Shown: in pieces, positions 39,123-47,982 of the stretch
Layout of the letters: each line of letters begins with the position of its first letter
Position numbering within the stretch: position 1 is the stretch's first letter
Origin: Serratia rubidaea
GTDB lineage: Bacteria; Pseudomonadota; Gammaproteobacteria; Enterobacterales; Enterobacteriaceae
Direction of reading: 5' to 3'
NCBI GenBank assembly: GCA_901472405.1
Contig: LR590463.1
Coordinates: forward strand, 2,480,001 to 2,544,000
DNA: 64,000 bases
Made by a program: the position numbers and the translations under genes
Notes under the pieces: model-generated
Databases searched by the model: none
What the model was told of the DNA's origin: nothing
The model's input: the letters and a program-made list of their open reading frames with translations, nothing else

Positions 39123-40016
39123 ATGCCGTTATCCCTTCGTCACCTTCTTCTGGCGCTGATGCTGGCGCTGGTTTCCGCCGCACTGCCCGCCGCCGAGAAA
39201 AGCTACAGCGTCCGCGCGCCCGACGGCGTGCGCATCGCGGTGCAAGAGTCCGGCAACCCCGCCGGCCCGCCGATTATCTTTATCCATGGCCTGCTGGGCA
39301 GCCACCTGAACTGGATAAAGCAGCAGCAGGATCCGCAGCTGCAGCGCTACCGGCTGATCACCTTTGACCTGCGCGGCCACGGCCTCTCCGACAAGCCGCA
39401 GCAGGAAGCGGCCTACCGCGACGGCAAACGCTGGGCGGACGATCTGGCCGCCGTGATCGACGCGACGCAGGCCCGGCGGCCGCTGCTGGTCGGCTGGTCG
39501 CTGGGCGGCGCGGTGATCACCAACTATCTGGCGGCCTACGGCGACAAAAACCTCAGCGGCGCCGTCTACGTCGACGGCGTGGTGGAATTAACCCCCGCGC
39601 AGCTCCCCGCCCATCCGGCGGTGTACAGCGCGATGACCGATGAACGCCTGGCCACCCATCTGGACGGCGAGCGCGCCTTCCTGCGCCTGTGTTTTTATCA
39701 GCAGCCGGATCGGGAAACTTTCGAACGGCTATTGGCCAACGCGGCGCTGGCCGCCTGGCCGATGCAGCGCGCGGTGCCGACGATGACCATCCCGCTGGAA
39801 CAGGGGCTGAAAAACGCCCGAGTGCCGCTGCTGTTTATCTATGGCCGGCACGATGCGCTGGTCAACCCGCAGGCCGCGCTGGCCAGGGCGCGGAGCGTCA
39901 ACCCGCGCATTGAGAGCCAGATCTATGACGACTCCGGCCACGCGCCGTTTATCGAGGAAGCGCCGCGCTTTAACCGGCAGCTGGCGGCGTTTGCCGCCCG
40001 GCATAGCGCGCAATAA
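39123..40016 (+). CDS. Exported alpha/beta hydrolase
   Basis: A 297-residue hydrolase with signal peptide (LLLALMLALVSAALPAA). Catalytic motifs: IHGLLGS oxyanion hole, nucleophilic Ser in GWSLGG, Asp in YGRHDALVNP and His in DSGHAPFIEE. Likely periplasmic esterase. Start 39123 follows caggagcttttt. It is controlled by the MerR-type promoter just upstream. Substrate unknown. Confidence 0.8.
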   Translation: MPLSLRHLLLALMLALVSAALPAAEKSYSVRAPDGVRIAVQESGNPAGPPIIFIHGLLGSHLNWIKQQQDPQLQRYRLITFDLRGHGLSDKPQQEAAYRDGKRWADDLAAVIDATQARRPLLVGWSLGGAVITNYLAAYGDKNLSGAVYVDGVVELTPAQLPAHPAVYSAMTDERLATHLDGERAFLRLCFYQQPDRETFERLLANAALAAWPMQRAVPTMTIPLEQGLKNARVPLLFIYGRHDALVNPQAALARARSVNPRIESQIYDDSGHAPFIEEAPRFNRQLAAFAARHSAQ

Positions 40017-40151
40017 ACGAACGGCGGCGCGCTGATCCCGGGCGCGCCGCCTGTCGGATAGCGGGAGGAGAATGATTTCAGCAAACAACTATACAGCGGG
40101 TAATGAATATCATAGTATCGGTTAACTAATTGATACCGGAGAGTATTGTTG

Positions 40152-40952
40152 ATGAAAAAACTGCTGTTTTCGGCGTTAATCGCCACCTCCGCCGTGCTGT
40201 TATCCGCCTGTTCACCGGATAACGAACATAACGTTAAAGTGGCGATCAATACCGGCCCGGATGAAGCCATCTGGAAAGTCGTCCAGCAGGTCGCAAAAGA
40301 GAAATATGACCTGAATGTCGACGTCATCTCCTTTAACGATTACGTGCTGCCTAACGAAGCGTTAAACAATAAGGACGTCGACGCCAACGCCTTCCAGACG
40401 CTGCCTTACCTGGAGGATCAGTCGAAGGAGCGCGGCTATAAGTTTGCCGTTGTCGGCAAAACCTTCGTGTTCCCGATCGCCGCCTACTCGCACAAGATAA
40501 AAAATATCAGCGAGCTGAAAGACGGCGCCACCATTACCATCTCCAACGAGGTCACCACGCTGGGCCGCAGCCTGCTGCTGCTGCAGGCGCAGGGGCTGAT
40601 TACGCTGAAGGACGGCGTTGGTTACCTGCCAAGCACCATGGACATTACCGCCAACCCGAAAAACCTGAAGATTGTTGAAGTGGATACGCCGCAGCTGGCG
40701 CGCACGCTGGACGATCCGAACGTGGCGATCTCCATTATCAACACCAACTTCTCCGCCCAGGCCGGGCTTTCCGCGGTGCGCGACGGTCTGTTTATGGAGG
40801 AGAAAGACTCGCCGTACGTCAACGCGATCGTCGCGCGTGAAGATAATAAGGACAGCAAGAAGATTCAGGAGCTGAAAGACGCCTTCCAGTCCCAGCAGGT
40901 CGCCGACAAAGCGATGGAAGTGTACAAAGGCGACGCGATTAAAGGCTGGTAA
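40152..40952 (+). CDS. MetQ/NlpA-family lipoprotein substrate-binding protein
   Basis: A 266-residue lipoprotein with lipobox LLSAC near residue 20. The mature part is the NlpA/MetQ fold: VKVAINTGPDEAIWK, VISFNDYVLPNEALNNKDVDANAFQ, LPYLEDQ, TISNEVTTLGRSLLLL, YVNAIVAREDNKDSKKI. MetQ members bind methionine; E. coli NlpA is a homologue without dedicated ATPase. No metN or metI adjoins, so it is an orphan binding protein (NlpA-like). ATG 40152. A GTATC-N12-GATAC inverted repeat sits about 30 bp upstream and may be regulatory. Confidence 0.8.
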   Translation: MKKLLFSALIATSAVLLSACSPDNEHNVKVAINTGPDEAIWKVVQQVAKEKYDLNVDVISFNDYVLPNEALNNKDVDANAFQTLPYLEDQSKERGYKFAVVGKTFVFPIAAYSHKIKNISELKDGATITISNEVTTLGRSLLLLQAQGLITLKDGVGYLPSTMDITANPKNLKIVEVDTPQLARTLDDPNVAISIINTNFSAQAGLSAVRDGLFMEEKDSPYVNAIVAREDNKDSKKIQELKDAFQSQQVADKAMEVYKGDAIKGW

Positions 40953-40979
40953 CCTCTCCCCGACGAAAAGACGGCGGCG

Positions 40980-42242
40980 TCAGGCTGCCGTCTCTATCCT
41001 TCTCCCCCGCCAATCACTCTCTGGCGCGGATCCAGCGCCGGTAACGGCGGCGCTCAGTGCGTTGATCACCTGCTGCGCCAGCAGCGCGCGCAGCGGTGAA
41101 ACCTGCGGCGCCGGCTTTTTATCTCGGCCGAGACGACGCAGCTGGAACTTGACCAGCGCCATATTCGCCAGTGACGCCAGCGTTTTATTTTTCCAGCCGA
41201 TCGGCGACAGGCTCGGCTCGCTGTGCTGCCCCTGCCGCCAGGCGCGCGGCAGCGCCGGATCCAACGCCAGCGCGGTGCCGATGCCCGCCAGCGCCACCCC
41301 GCTGTCGATAACCTGCTGCGCCACCGGCAGGCGGCGGATGCCGCCGGTCACCATCAGCGGCATCTTGGCCACCTGCTGAATCGCCGCGGCAAACTCAAGG
41401 AAATAGGCCTCGCGGGCCAGGGTGCGCCCGTCGCGCGCCGCGCCCTGCATCGCCGGCGCTTCGTAGCTGCCGCCGGACAGCTCCACCAGATCCACCGCTA
41501 ACTCATTCAGCATGCCGACCACCTGCAGCGCATCATCCGCGCTGAAGCCGCCGCGTTGGAAATCGGCCGAATTCAGTTTTACCGCTACGGCAAACTGCGG
41601 CGACACCGCCGCGCGCACGGCGCGGACGATCGCCAGCAGCAGGCGGGCGCGGTTTTCCAGCGAACCGCCCCATTGGTCGGTGCGTTGATTGCTGAGGGGA
41701 GACAGGAACTGGCTAATCAGATAGCCGTGGGCGGCATGGATCTCCACGCCGGAAAATCCGGCCCGCTCCGCCAGCCGCGCGCTGGCGGCAAAACGGGCGA
41801 TCGTTTCGTCGATCATCGGTTGGCTCATCGCCTGCGGCATGGCGAAGTGTTTGGACATGTTGCCCAAATCCAGCGGCACGGCGGACGGCGCCCAGGCGGT
41901 TTGCCCCAGCTCAGCCGGCATCTGCCGGCCGGGATGGTTGATCTGCAGCCAGAACTGCGCGCCGTTTGCCTGGCCGGTCTGCGCCCAGCGGGTAAAGCGC
42001 GCCAGATGACGATCGTCCTCCAGCACCACCCCGCCGGGACCGGTCATCGCCCGGCTGTCGACCATCACGTTGCCGCTAATCAACAACCCCGCGCCGCCGT
42101 CGGCCCAGGTTTGATACAGCTGCAGCAGCGAGTCAGAAGGCGCATGATCCGCATCCGCCATATTCTCTTCCATCGCGGCTTTAGCAATACGGTTGGGGAT
42201 ACGTGAACCATTCGGCAACACTAATTCGTCAAATACATTCAT
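40980..42242 (-). CDS. NADH:flavin oxidoreductase / Old Yellow Enzyme family
   Basis: A 420-residue OYE-like flavoprotein reducing activated C=C bonds with NAD(P)H. FMN barrel motifs: PNRIAKAAMEENMA, QINHPGRQMP, FSGVEIHAAHGYLISQFLSP with SLENRARLLL, and MVTGGIRRLP for the phosphate. Start 42242 follows gaggtaaag by 8 nt. It lies just after a MerR gene on the same strand, and the gap contains a MerR-type promoter pointing to it. Confidence 0.85.
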   Translation of the reverse strand: MNVFDELVLPNGSRIPNRIAKAAMEENMADADHAPSDSLLQLYQTWADGGAGLLISGNVMVDSRAMTGPGGVVLEDDRHLARFTRWAQTGQANGAQFWLQINHPGRQMPAELGQTAWAPSAVPLDLGNMSKHFAMPQAMSQPMIDETIARFAASARLAERAGFSGVEIHAAHGYLISQFLSPLSNQRTDQWGGSLENRARLLLAIVRAVRAAVSPQFAVAVKLNSADFQRGGFSADDALQVVGMLNELAVDLVELSGGSYEAPAMQGAARDGRTLAREAYFLEFAAAIQQVAKMPLMVTGGIRRLPVAQQVIDSGVALAGIGTALALDPALPRAWRQGQHSEPSLSPIGWKNKTLASLANMALVKFQLRRLGRDKKPAPQVSPLRALLAQQVINALSAAVTGAGSAPESDWRGRRIETAA

Positions 42243-42272
42243 CGGCTTTACCTCGGGAGATAATAAGCCCAA

Positions 42273-42303
42273 AGCCTAACCTTAACGTTAAGTTTAAGGT
42301 CAA
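42273..42303 (-). promoter_or_regulatory. MerR-type promoter of OYE gene
   Basis: On the minus strand TTGACC (42303-42298), a 19-bp spacer and TAGGCT (42278-42273). The spacer holds the dyad TTAACGTTAA within CTTAACGTTAAG. A 19-bp spacer is diagnostic for MerR/SoxR-type activation and the regulator gene lies immediately upstream. Confidence 0.75.
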
Positions 42304-42319
42304 GAGCGCGATATGGCGA

Positions 42320-42757
42320 TTAATGCTGCGGTTTAGCGTCTGCGTCCGCGACGCTCTGGGATTCAATATTCGCCAGCACCCGTTTGGCATTGTCGGCACA
42401 GTCCAGCTCTGCCGGCTTGGCCAGAATATCCGCCATCACCGTCTGCAACTGCGCCTTACTCTGCGCCAACTGCGCCTCAAGCCGTTCAATATCCCGCAGC
42501 TTGCTGGCCAAGGTGTCGATCAGCCGCTGGTGATCCCACTGGCCGGCTGTCACCGGCATCAATGCGCGCAGCTCATCCAGGCTGAAACCGGCGTTCTGCG
42601 CGGCCACGATCACCCGCAGTTCCTGCACGGCGTCCGGCGTATAGCTGCGGTAGCCGTTGGCCTGCCGCTTAACCGCCTTCAATAATCCCACCCGCTCATA
42701 GAAACGAATACGTGAGGCGTTCAACCCGGAACGTTTCGCCAGCTCGCTGATTTTCAT
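42320..42757 (-). CDS. MerR-family regulator
   Basis: A 145-residue regulator starting MKISELAKRSGLNASRIRFYERVGLL with a long coiled coil (IERLEAQLAQSKAQLQTVMADIL) and a single Cys (LDCADN). It is probably a redox or ligand sensor that activates the downstream OYE gene, whose promoter has the right spacer. Starts at ATG 42757; longer frame begins in poorly supported sequence. Confidence 0.85.
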   Translation of the reverse strand: MKISELAKRSGLNASRIRFYERVGLLKAVKRQANGYRSYTPDAVQELRVIVAAQNAGFSLDELRALMPVTAGQWDHQRLIDTLASKLRDIERLEAQLAQSKAQLQTVMADILAKPAELDCADNAKRVLANIESQSVADADAKPQH

Positions 42758-42822
42758 CTTCTCTCTACGCCTCAACTCAAAAATATCGGCGGCGCCAACG
42801 GGCGCCGCCGGCCATAATAGCA

Positions 42823-43230
42823 TCAGCCGTGCAGCGACAGCCCCTTGATTGCCTTATCTACCGCCTTTTTCGGCCCGTGCAGCGCCAGACCGACCAGGTT
42901 CAGGTTATCGGCGTCCTCGGCCAGGAACGCCTGGCGGTTGGCCTCATCGTGCCCGGTGGCGAACATGGCGTGCACATAGGGGATCAGGGTCAGTTCACGC
43001 TCCAGCCCCTTGCGGTGGCTGCTCTGCAGGCCGGCGATATCCGCCTCAAAAATCAGCATCGGCTGGCCGGCGATCGCGCCATACTGGCGGCCGTGCCCGT
43101 CCTGGTAGCGCTCGCCCAGAATCTCCGGGGCGGCGGCGGCAATCCCCGTCGCCAGAAAAGCCACCACATTCAGCCGCTGCCAGGCGGCCAGATCGTTACG
43201 TACGATAAAGGCGATTTTACTCTCAAACAT
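42823..43230 (-). CDS. DUF2000 family protein
   Basis: A 135-residue protein of DUF2000 type: MFESKIAFIVRNDLAAWQRLNVVAFLATGI, GQPMLIFEADIAGLQ, YVHAMFATGHDEANRQAF. The fold is related to peptidyl-tRNA hydrolase 2-like proteins; function unknown. Start 43230 is chosen by family alignment. Next to an AraC regulator on the same strand. Confidence 0.75.
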   Translation of the reverse strand: MFESKIAFIVRNDLAAWQRLNVVAFLATGIAAAAPEILGERYQDGHGRQYGAIAGQPMLIFEADIAGLQSSHRKGLERELTLIPYVHAMFATGHDEANRQAFLAEDADNLNLVGLALHGPKKAVDKAIKGLSLHG

Positions 43231-43286
43231 GACTGCCGATACTCCGTGGGTTGCGAAAAAACGCATCATCGGCGATCGGCGCTTGG

Positions 43287-44141
43287 TCAGTATAGAACGT
43301 TTGTGCACTGACGCTGATAGGCCTGCGGCGACAGCCGGTAGGCGCGCTGGAACCAGCGGCCCAGATGGCTTTGATCGGCAAAGCCCACCTGCATCGCCAC
43401 CTGCGCCGGCCGTTCGCCCTGCGCCAGCCGCATGCGCGCGGCGCGCAGACGCAGCCGCACCAAATAGGCATGGGGCGACAGGCCGAAGGCTTTTTTAAAC
43501 TGGCGGGTCAGGCGAAAGCGGTCGATGCCGCTCTGGCTGGCCAGCTCATCCAGCCCGATATTGTCGGCCATATGTGCGTGCAGATACTCACGCAGACGGT
43601 TGATCAATACCTGCGACTCATCGCTCAGCGAGGTGGGCTTCAGCTGAATATGGCGCGCCAGCAGATCGATCAGCCGATCCAGGCTCTGGTCGCGCGCCAG
43701 CCGGCCTTCATTGTGATGCACGGCGCAGAACGCCTGGCGGATCGCCATGTTCAGGCCGGCGTCGTCGGTCAGCGTATGGCGGAACGCCCCTTCCAGCGTC
43801 GAGATATCCCCCAGCCCGCGCCGGCACATCGTCTCCGTTACCCAGCCCTGCGGCAGATACAGCATGCCGTAGGTAAAGCCCTCATCCTGCGGCGCGTGGC
43901 CGTCATGCACCGCGCCCGGTTCAATCAGGATCGCCCGCCCGGGACGGCTGGTATGCAGCGACCGGTGACAGTTGAAGCGCTGCAGACCCTGCTGGGTAAC
44001 GCCAACCAGCATTTCATCATGATCGTGGGGATCGTAAGCGTGGCCGCGAAAATGGGCGTGAACGCTTTCAATACCGGTGTCGTCGTCACGCCGCAGGGTC
44101 AGCCAGTCCTCTGCAGGCGGCGCATGGTGCGTTGACGTCAT
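43287..44141 (-). CDS. AraC-family regulator
   Basis: A 284-residue regulator with an N-terminal AraC_binding cupin (VHAHFRGHAYDPHDHDEMLVGV, RAILIEPGAVHDGHAP) and C-terminal paired helix-turn-helix (IGLDELASQSGIDRFRLTRQFKKAFG, AQVAMQVGFADQSHLGRWFQ). Start 44141 follows ctttggag. It lies upstream of the DUF2000 gene on the same strand and divergent from the ADP-ribosyltransferase-like gene. Ligand unknown. Confidence 0.85.
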   Translation of the reverse strand: MTSTHHAPPAEDWLTLRRDDDTGIESVHAHFRGHAYDPHDHDEMLVGVTQQGLQRFNCHRSLHTSRPGRAILIEPGAVHDGHAPQDEGFTYGMLYLPQGWVTETMCRRGLGDISTLEGAFRHTLTDDAGLNMAIRQAFCAVHHNEGRLARDQSLDRLIDLLARHIQLKPTSLSDESQVLINRLREYLHAHMADNIGLDELASQSGIDRFRLTRQFKKAFGLSPHAYLVRLRLRAARMRLAQGERPAQVAMQVGFADQSHLGRWFQRAYRLSPQAYQRQCTNVLY

Positions 44142-44271
44142 GGTGCAGTTCTCCAAAGCGGGATGGCAGTAGGAATTATCATACGTCGATCCCCGGGCTT
44201 TACAAAAAAATTGAAACTCATCGCGCATTGTCGCCACTCAATGGCAGTTTATTCAGTCAGGGTTCATCAAT

Positions 44272-44883
44272 GTGAAAATGCCACAGATCAAAAACGTCTT
44301 CAGCAACAACCGCGTCAATCAGCCGCAGCAGCAAGAAACCTCGCGCCCCATCACCGTGGCGGACCTGCTGCAGCGCGGCCACGACCAAAACGACAGAAGC
44401 GTCGATCCGACCGGTTTCCGCTCCATTCATGACCTGCGGGACTTCGCCCGCGACAACCCGCTGCCCACGACGCTGTATCGCGCGCACGTTGCCGACCGCG
44501 ATGAGATCGACGTTTACGGTCTGGAGCGCTCCGAGGAAACGGATAAAAAGCACGGCGACGACTATCTGGCGGATATTATCAAACACACCGCGCGCACCGG
44601 CGGCAGCCGCGGCGGCGTGCTGTCGTTGAGCGGCTCACTGCAAACCGCCAACCGTTTCGCCGCCGGCCGCACCGTGGTGCAAATCGACGCCACCGCCTTC
44701 TCCGGCCGCTTTAAAACCACCGCGCAGATCCTGCTGGACGATGCGGACCGTCTGATGGCGGCGCAAAAAGTCTCGCCGAACACCGTCCGAAAAGCGCTGG
44801 AAAATCTGTGCGGCGAAGCGGAGTCCGAAGCCTTCTATCTGGACGGCGATATTCCCCGCAGCGCAGTGAAGCAAATCTACTGA
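44272..44883 (+). CDS. ADP-ribosyltransferase-like orphan protein
   Basis: A 203-residue protein from GTG 44272 (or ATG 44278). No signal peptide. Residues 1-45 are polar and Gln/Asn-rich, like a translocation or adaptor segment. From about 60 the pattern fits mono-ADP-ribosyltransferases of R-S-E type: Arg70 in TTLYRAHV, Ser motif GGVLSLSGSLQTANRFA (Ser118, Ser120), and the terminal ESEAFYLDGDIP with Glu184/Glu186 before IP. These are the NAD-binding Arg, the Ser strand and the catalytic Glu pair. Assignment is by motif only; no antidote gene adjoins. If real, it modifies a host or competitor protein. Confidence 0.45.
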   Translation: MKMPQIKNVFSNNRVNQPQQQETSRPITVADLLQRGHDQNDRSVDPTGFRSIHDLRDFARDNPLPTTLYRAHVADRDEIDVYGLERSEETDKKHGDDYLADIIKHTARTGGSRGGVLSLSGSLQTANRFAAGRTVVQIDATAFSGRFKTTAQILLDDADRLMAAQKVSPNTVRKALENLCGEAESEAFYLDGDIPRSAVKQIY

Positions 44884-44908
44884 TCATCACATCGCCAGAT
44901 CGTGGCGC

Positions 44909-45646
44909 TCAGGCAAAACCGCCGTTGACCCTGATCGTCTGCGCGTTAATCCAGCGCCCCTGTCCGCCGGCCAGAAACGCCACCACGGCGCTGATGTCCT
45001 GCGGCAGGCCCAGCCTTTCCAGCGGCGCGGCCTGCGCCAGCGCATCAATTTGCTGCTGACTTTTACCGTGCAGGAATAGTTCGGTGGCGGTCGGCCCCGG
45101 CGCCACCGCATTCACGGTAATATCCCGGCCGCGCAGCTCATTCGCCATCACCTTCACCAGCCCCTCGACGGCCAGCTTGGAGGCGATATAGGGGCCATAG
45201 CCGGGCATCGATTTGGCAATCACGCTGCTCGACAGCGCAATAATGCTGCCCCCGCTCCGCAGCTGTTCGCCGGCCGCCGCCATCATCAGAAACGCGCTGC
45301 GGGCGTTGACGCTCATCATCGCGTCAAAATCCGCCAGGCTGGCGCGGGTAATCGGCGCCATACGCATAATGCCGGCATTGATCACCACCGTATCCAGCCG
45401 GCCAAACGTACTCTGCGCGGCGCTGAACAGGTTTGTCACGACCTCCGGCGACGCGACGTCTCCCGCCACCAGAACGGTTTTCCGCCCCAGCGCGGCGATC
45501 TCCTCCGCCACCGCCTGCGCCGCCGCGCGGTCCCGGCCGAAGCCCAGCACGATATCAAAGCCGTCACGGGCCAGCGCCAACGCGATATCGCGCCCTATGC
45601 CCTTACTGGCGCCGGTCACCATGGCGCTTTTGCTCTCCACTGACAT
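44909..45646 (-). CDS. Short-chain dehydrogenase/reductase
   Basis: A 245-residue classical SDR: TGASKGIGRDIALALA cofactor loop, NAGIMRM, catalytic Ser in IALSSSV, active-site YGPYIASK, and VAPGPTATELF. Start 45646 follows aggagaatac by 7 nt. Similar SDRs act on 3-oxoacyl or sugar substrates; not determined. Monocistronic between the ADP-ribosyltransferase-like gene and a SnoaL-like gene on the same strand. Confidence 0.85.
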   Translation of the reverse strand: MSVESKSAMVTGASKGIGRDIALALARDGFDIVLGFGRDRAAAQAVAEEIAALGRKTVLVAGDVASPEVVTNLFSAAQSTFGRLDTVVINAGIMRMAPITRASLADFDAMMSVNARSAFLMMAAAGEQLRSGGSIIALSSSVIAKSMPGYGPYIASKLAVEGLVKVMANELRGRDITVNAVAPGPTATELFLHGKSQQQIDALAQAAPLERLGLPQDISAVVAFLAGGQGRWINAQTIRVNGGFA

Positions 45647-45724
45647 ACGTATTCTCCTGTCCGGCGCCTTCGCCGGGCTGATTGGACATCGGCGACGCAC
45701 CCGCGCCGCCGGCAAGCGTATTGA

Positions 45725-46165
45725 TTATAGCGGCGGGAGCTGGCCCAGTTGCTGGTACAGCGCCAGCCAGTCTTCCATGTGCCAGGTGGCGGTGACGCGT
45801 TCGCCGTTCAGGGTGTGGAACTCGTGCAGCCGGACGCTGATGCGGCGGCCGGTCGCCGCGATACCCATCAGATCGCCCAGGTGCGTGCCGGTAATTTCAG
45901 CGCGCACCGCGGCCTTGCCCGGCTCCTGCAGCATCTCGTGAATAGTGATATGAATATCGGGAAACGCGGCGATAAACCCGATCAGCAGCGGTTTGAATCC
46001 TTCCGGCCCCGGCCCTTGTCCCGGCGCCAGCGGTATATCCTGCCAGTCGTCGGTGACCGCCTGGTTCAGCAGCTCCGGGTTTTTATCATTGAAAGCGCGG
46101 TACAGCGTTTCGACGGCGGCGCGCTCCGCCTGTAAACGTCGGGTCAGATCGTCGGTATGAGTCAT
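45725..46165 (-). CDS. SnoaL-like ester cyclase family protein
   Basis: A 146-residue cone-fold protein of the SnoaL/NTF2-like group: AVETLYRAFNDKNPELLNQAVTDDW, FKPLLIGFIAAFPDIHITIHEML, GDLMGIAATGRRISVRLHEFHTLNGERV. SnoaL catalyses ring closure in polyketides, but most members are small-molecule or stress proteins. ATG 46165. It is divergent from the LysR regulator at 46273 and so may be its target. Confidence 0.75.
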   Translation of the reverse strand: MTHTDDLTRRLQAERAAVETLYRAFNDKNPELLNQAVTDDWQDIPLAPGQGPGPEGFKPLLIGFIAAFPDIHITIHEMLQEPGKAAVRAEITGTHLGDLMGIAATGRRISVRLHEFHTLNGERVTATWHMEDWLALYQQLGQLPPL

Positions 46166-46272
46166 GGTTGAAAGCCTTTGCAATCAGCGGTGCAGCTCAC
46201 CGCCTTGCGTAGTATTCACCGTCGTGACATCATCAATCCAACAAATATCATGTATAGAGTAATATACAAAAT

Positions 46273-47187
46273 ATGAATTTTGAGGGTTTCGATCTCAATC
46301 TCCTCGCGGCGTTTAACGCGCTGATGACAGAGCGCAACGTCACCAAAGCGGCGGCGATGGCGGGCGTCAGCCAGCCGGCCATGAGCGCGGCGCTGGCGCG
46401 CCTGAGGCGGGTGTTCGATGACCCGCTGTTTATCCGCAGTGCGGAAGGCCTGCTGCCGACCGCTAAAGCACAGGGCATCGCCCCGCCGGTCGCCGAGGCG
46501 CTGGCGCGCATCCGCAGCGTTATGCAGCCCGCCGAGACCTTCGATCCGGCGGCGCAGGCGCTCAGCTTTACCCTGGGGCTGACGGAGTATCCGCTGCACA
46601 TCATGCTGCCGGCGCTGAGTAAGGCGTTTGCGGCGCAGGCGCCGCACGGCACGCTGCATATCCGCGCCTTTACCGATCGGGATGAAACGGTGGCGCTGCT
46701 GGACAGCGGCAAAATTGACGTGGCGCTGAGCGTCACGCCCAGCAAGACGCAAAGCCGGATCCTGTCCGTTCCGCTGCTGAGCGATGAGTTTGTCACCCTG
46801 ACGGGAAAAAAACGGCGACGCGGCGCCCGGCGAGATGACCCTGCAGCGCTTTATGGCGATGAAGCACATTCTGGCGTCGCCGGAGGGCAACCGCTACGGC
46901 CTGGTGGATGAGATGCTCAGGGCGCGCGGACTGAGCCGCCAGGTGGCGCTGACGCTGCCCGGCATGTTCGCCATTCCGGCGCTGCTGCCCGGTACGGATT
47001 ATGTCAGCACGCTGCTGCGCCGGGCAGCGACAGGGCGGCCTGTCGCGACGCGCTGCTGAGCTATCCGCCGCCGCTGGCGATGCCGCCGATTGAGTTTCAT
47101 CTGCTGTGGCATCAGCGTACGCAGGAGCCTGCCGCGCACCGCTGGCTCAGAACGATGATTGCCGCGGCGTGCCGGGAGATTGAGTGA
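46273..47187 (+). pseudogene. LysR-family regulator (two frameshifts as sequenced)
   Basis: About 304 residues after repair. N-terminal helix-turn-helix (LNLLAAFNALMTERNVTKAAAMAG, VSQPAMSAALARLRRVFDDPLFIRS) and effector domain. The A7 run at 46806-46812 must be A8 (or A5) to continue as NGDAAPGEMTLQRFMAMK, and the G3 near 47034 should be G4 to reach AACRDALLSYPPPLAMPPIEF. Both are homopolymers. Divergent from the SnoaL-like gene and convergent with the transporter operon. Confidence 0.75.
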
Positions 47188-47214
47188 CGCTGCCCGGCGC
47201 ACCGCGGCGCGCCG

Positions 47215-47982
47215 TTACAGAACTTTCGACAAAAACTGACGCGTTCGCGGGTGGCGCGGGCGGTTGAGCAGTTCATCGCCGCTGCCCTGTTCGACGATTT
47301 TACCGTCCACCATAAACACCACCTGGTCGGCCACCTCACGGGCAAAGCCAATCTCATGGGTCACCACCACCAGCGTGGTGCCGGAGCGCGCCAGCTTTTT
47401 TATCACGTCCAGCACTTCGCCCACCAGTTCCGGATCCAGCGCCGAGGTCGGTTCGTCAAACAGCATCACCCGCGGACGCAGCGCCAGCGCGCGGGCAATG
47501 GCAATACGCTGCTGCTGGCCGCCGGACAGGTGGCGTGACCAGGCGTCGGCCTTATCGCGCAGACCGACCACCTCCAGCAGTTCATACGCCTGCGCCACGG
47601 CGGCCTGACGGCTCAGCCGCCTGTGGGCCACCGGCGCTTCAATCAGGTTTTCCAGCACCGTCAGATGCGGGAACAGATTGAAATTCTGGAATACGTAGCC
47701 GACGTTGATCCGCTGTTTGAGGATCGCTTTTTCCTTCAGCTCATACAGCCGGTCGCCCTGCCGGCGATAGCCGATATAGTCGCCGTCGATCTGGATAAAG
47801 CCCTCATCTACCCGCTCCAGATGGTTGATGGCGCGCAGCAGCGTCGATTTGCCGGAGCCGGACGGCCCGAGGATCACCGTGACCGATCCCGGCGGGATTT
47901 CCAGCGACACATCGTCCAGCGCCTTGTGGCGGCCGAAGTATTTACTGACGCCGGTAATGGAAATATGACCTTCAGCTGACAT
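47215..47982 (-). CDS. Polar amino-acid-type ABC transporter ATPase
   Basis: A 255-residue ATPase: Walker A GPSGSGKST, signature LSGGQQQR, Walker B VMLFDEPTSALDP, H-loop VVVTHEIGFA. It belongs to the GlnQ/TcyN-like group. Start 47982 overlaps the permease stop by 11 bp. Last gene of the operon with permease, GNAT, binding protein and monooxygenases; energises import. Confidence 0.85.
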   Translation of the reverse strand: MSAEGHISITGVSKYFGRHKALDDVSLEIPPGSVTVILGPSGSGKSTLLRAINHLERVDEGFIQIDGDYIGYRRQGDRLYELKEKAILKQRINVGYVFQNFNLFPHLTVLENLIEAPVAHRRLSRQAAVAQAYELLEVVGLRDKADAWSRHLSGGQQQRIAIARALALRPRVMLFDEPTSALDPELVGEVLDVIKKLARSGTTLVVVTHEIGFAREVADQVVFMVDGKIVEQGSGDELLNRPRHPRTRQFLSKVL

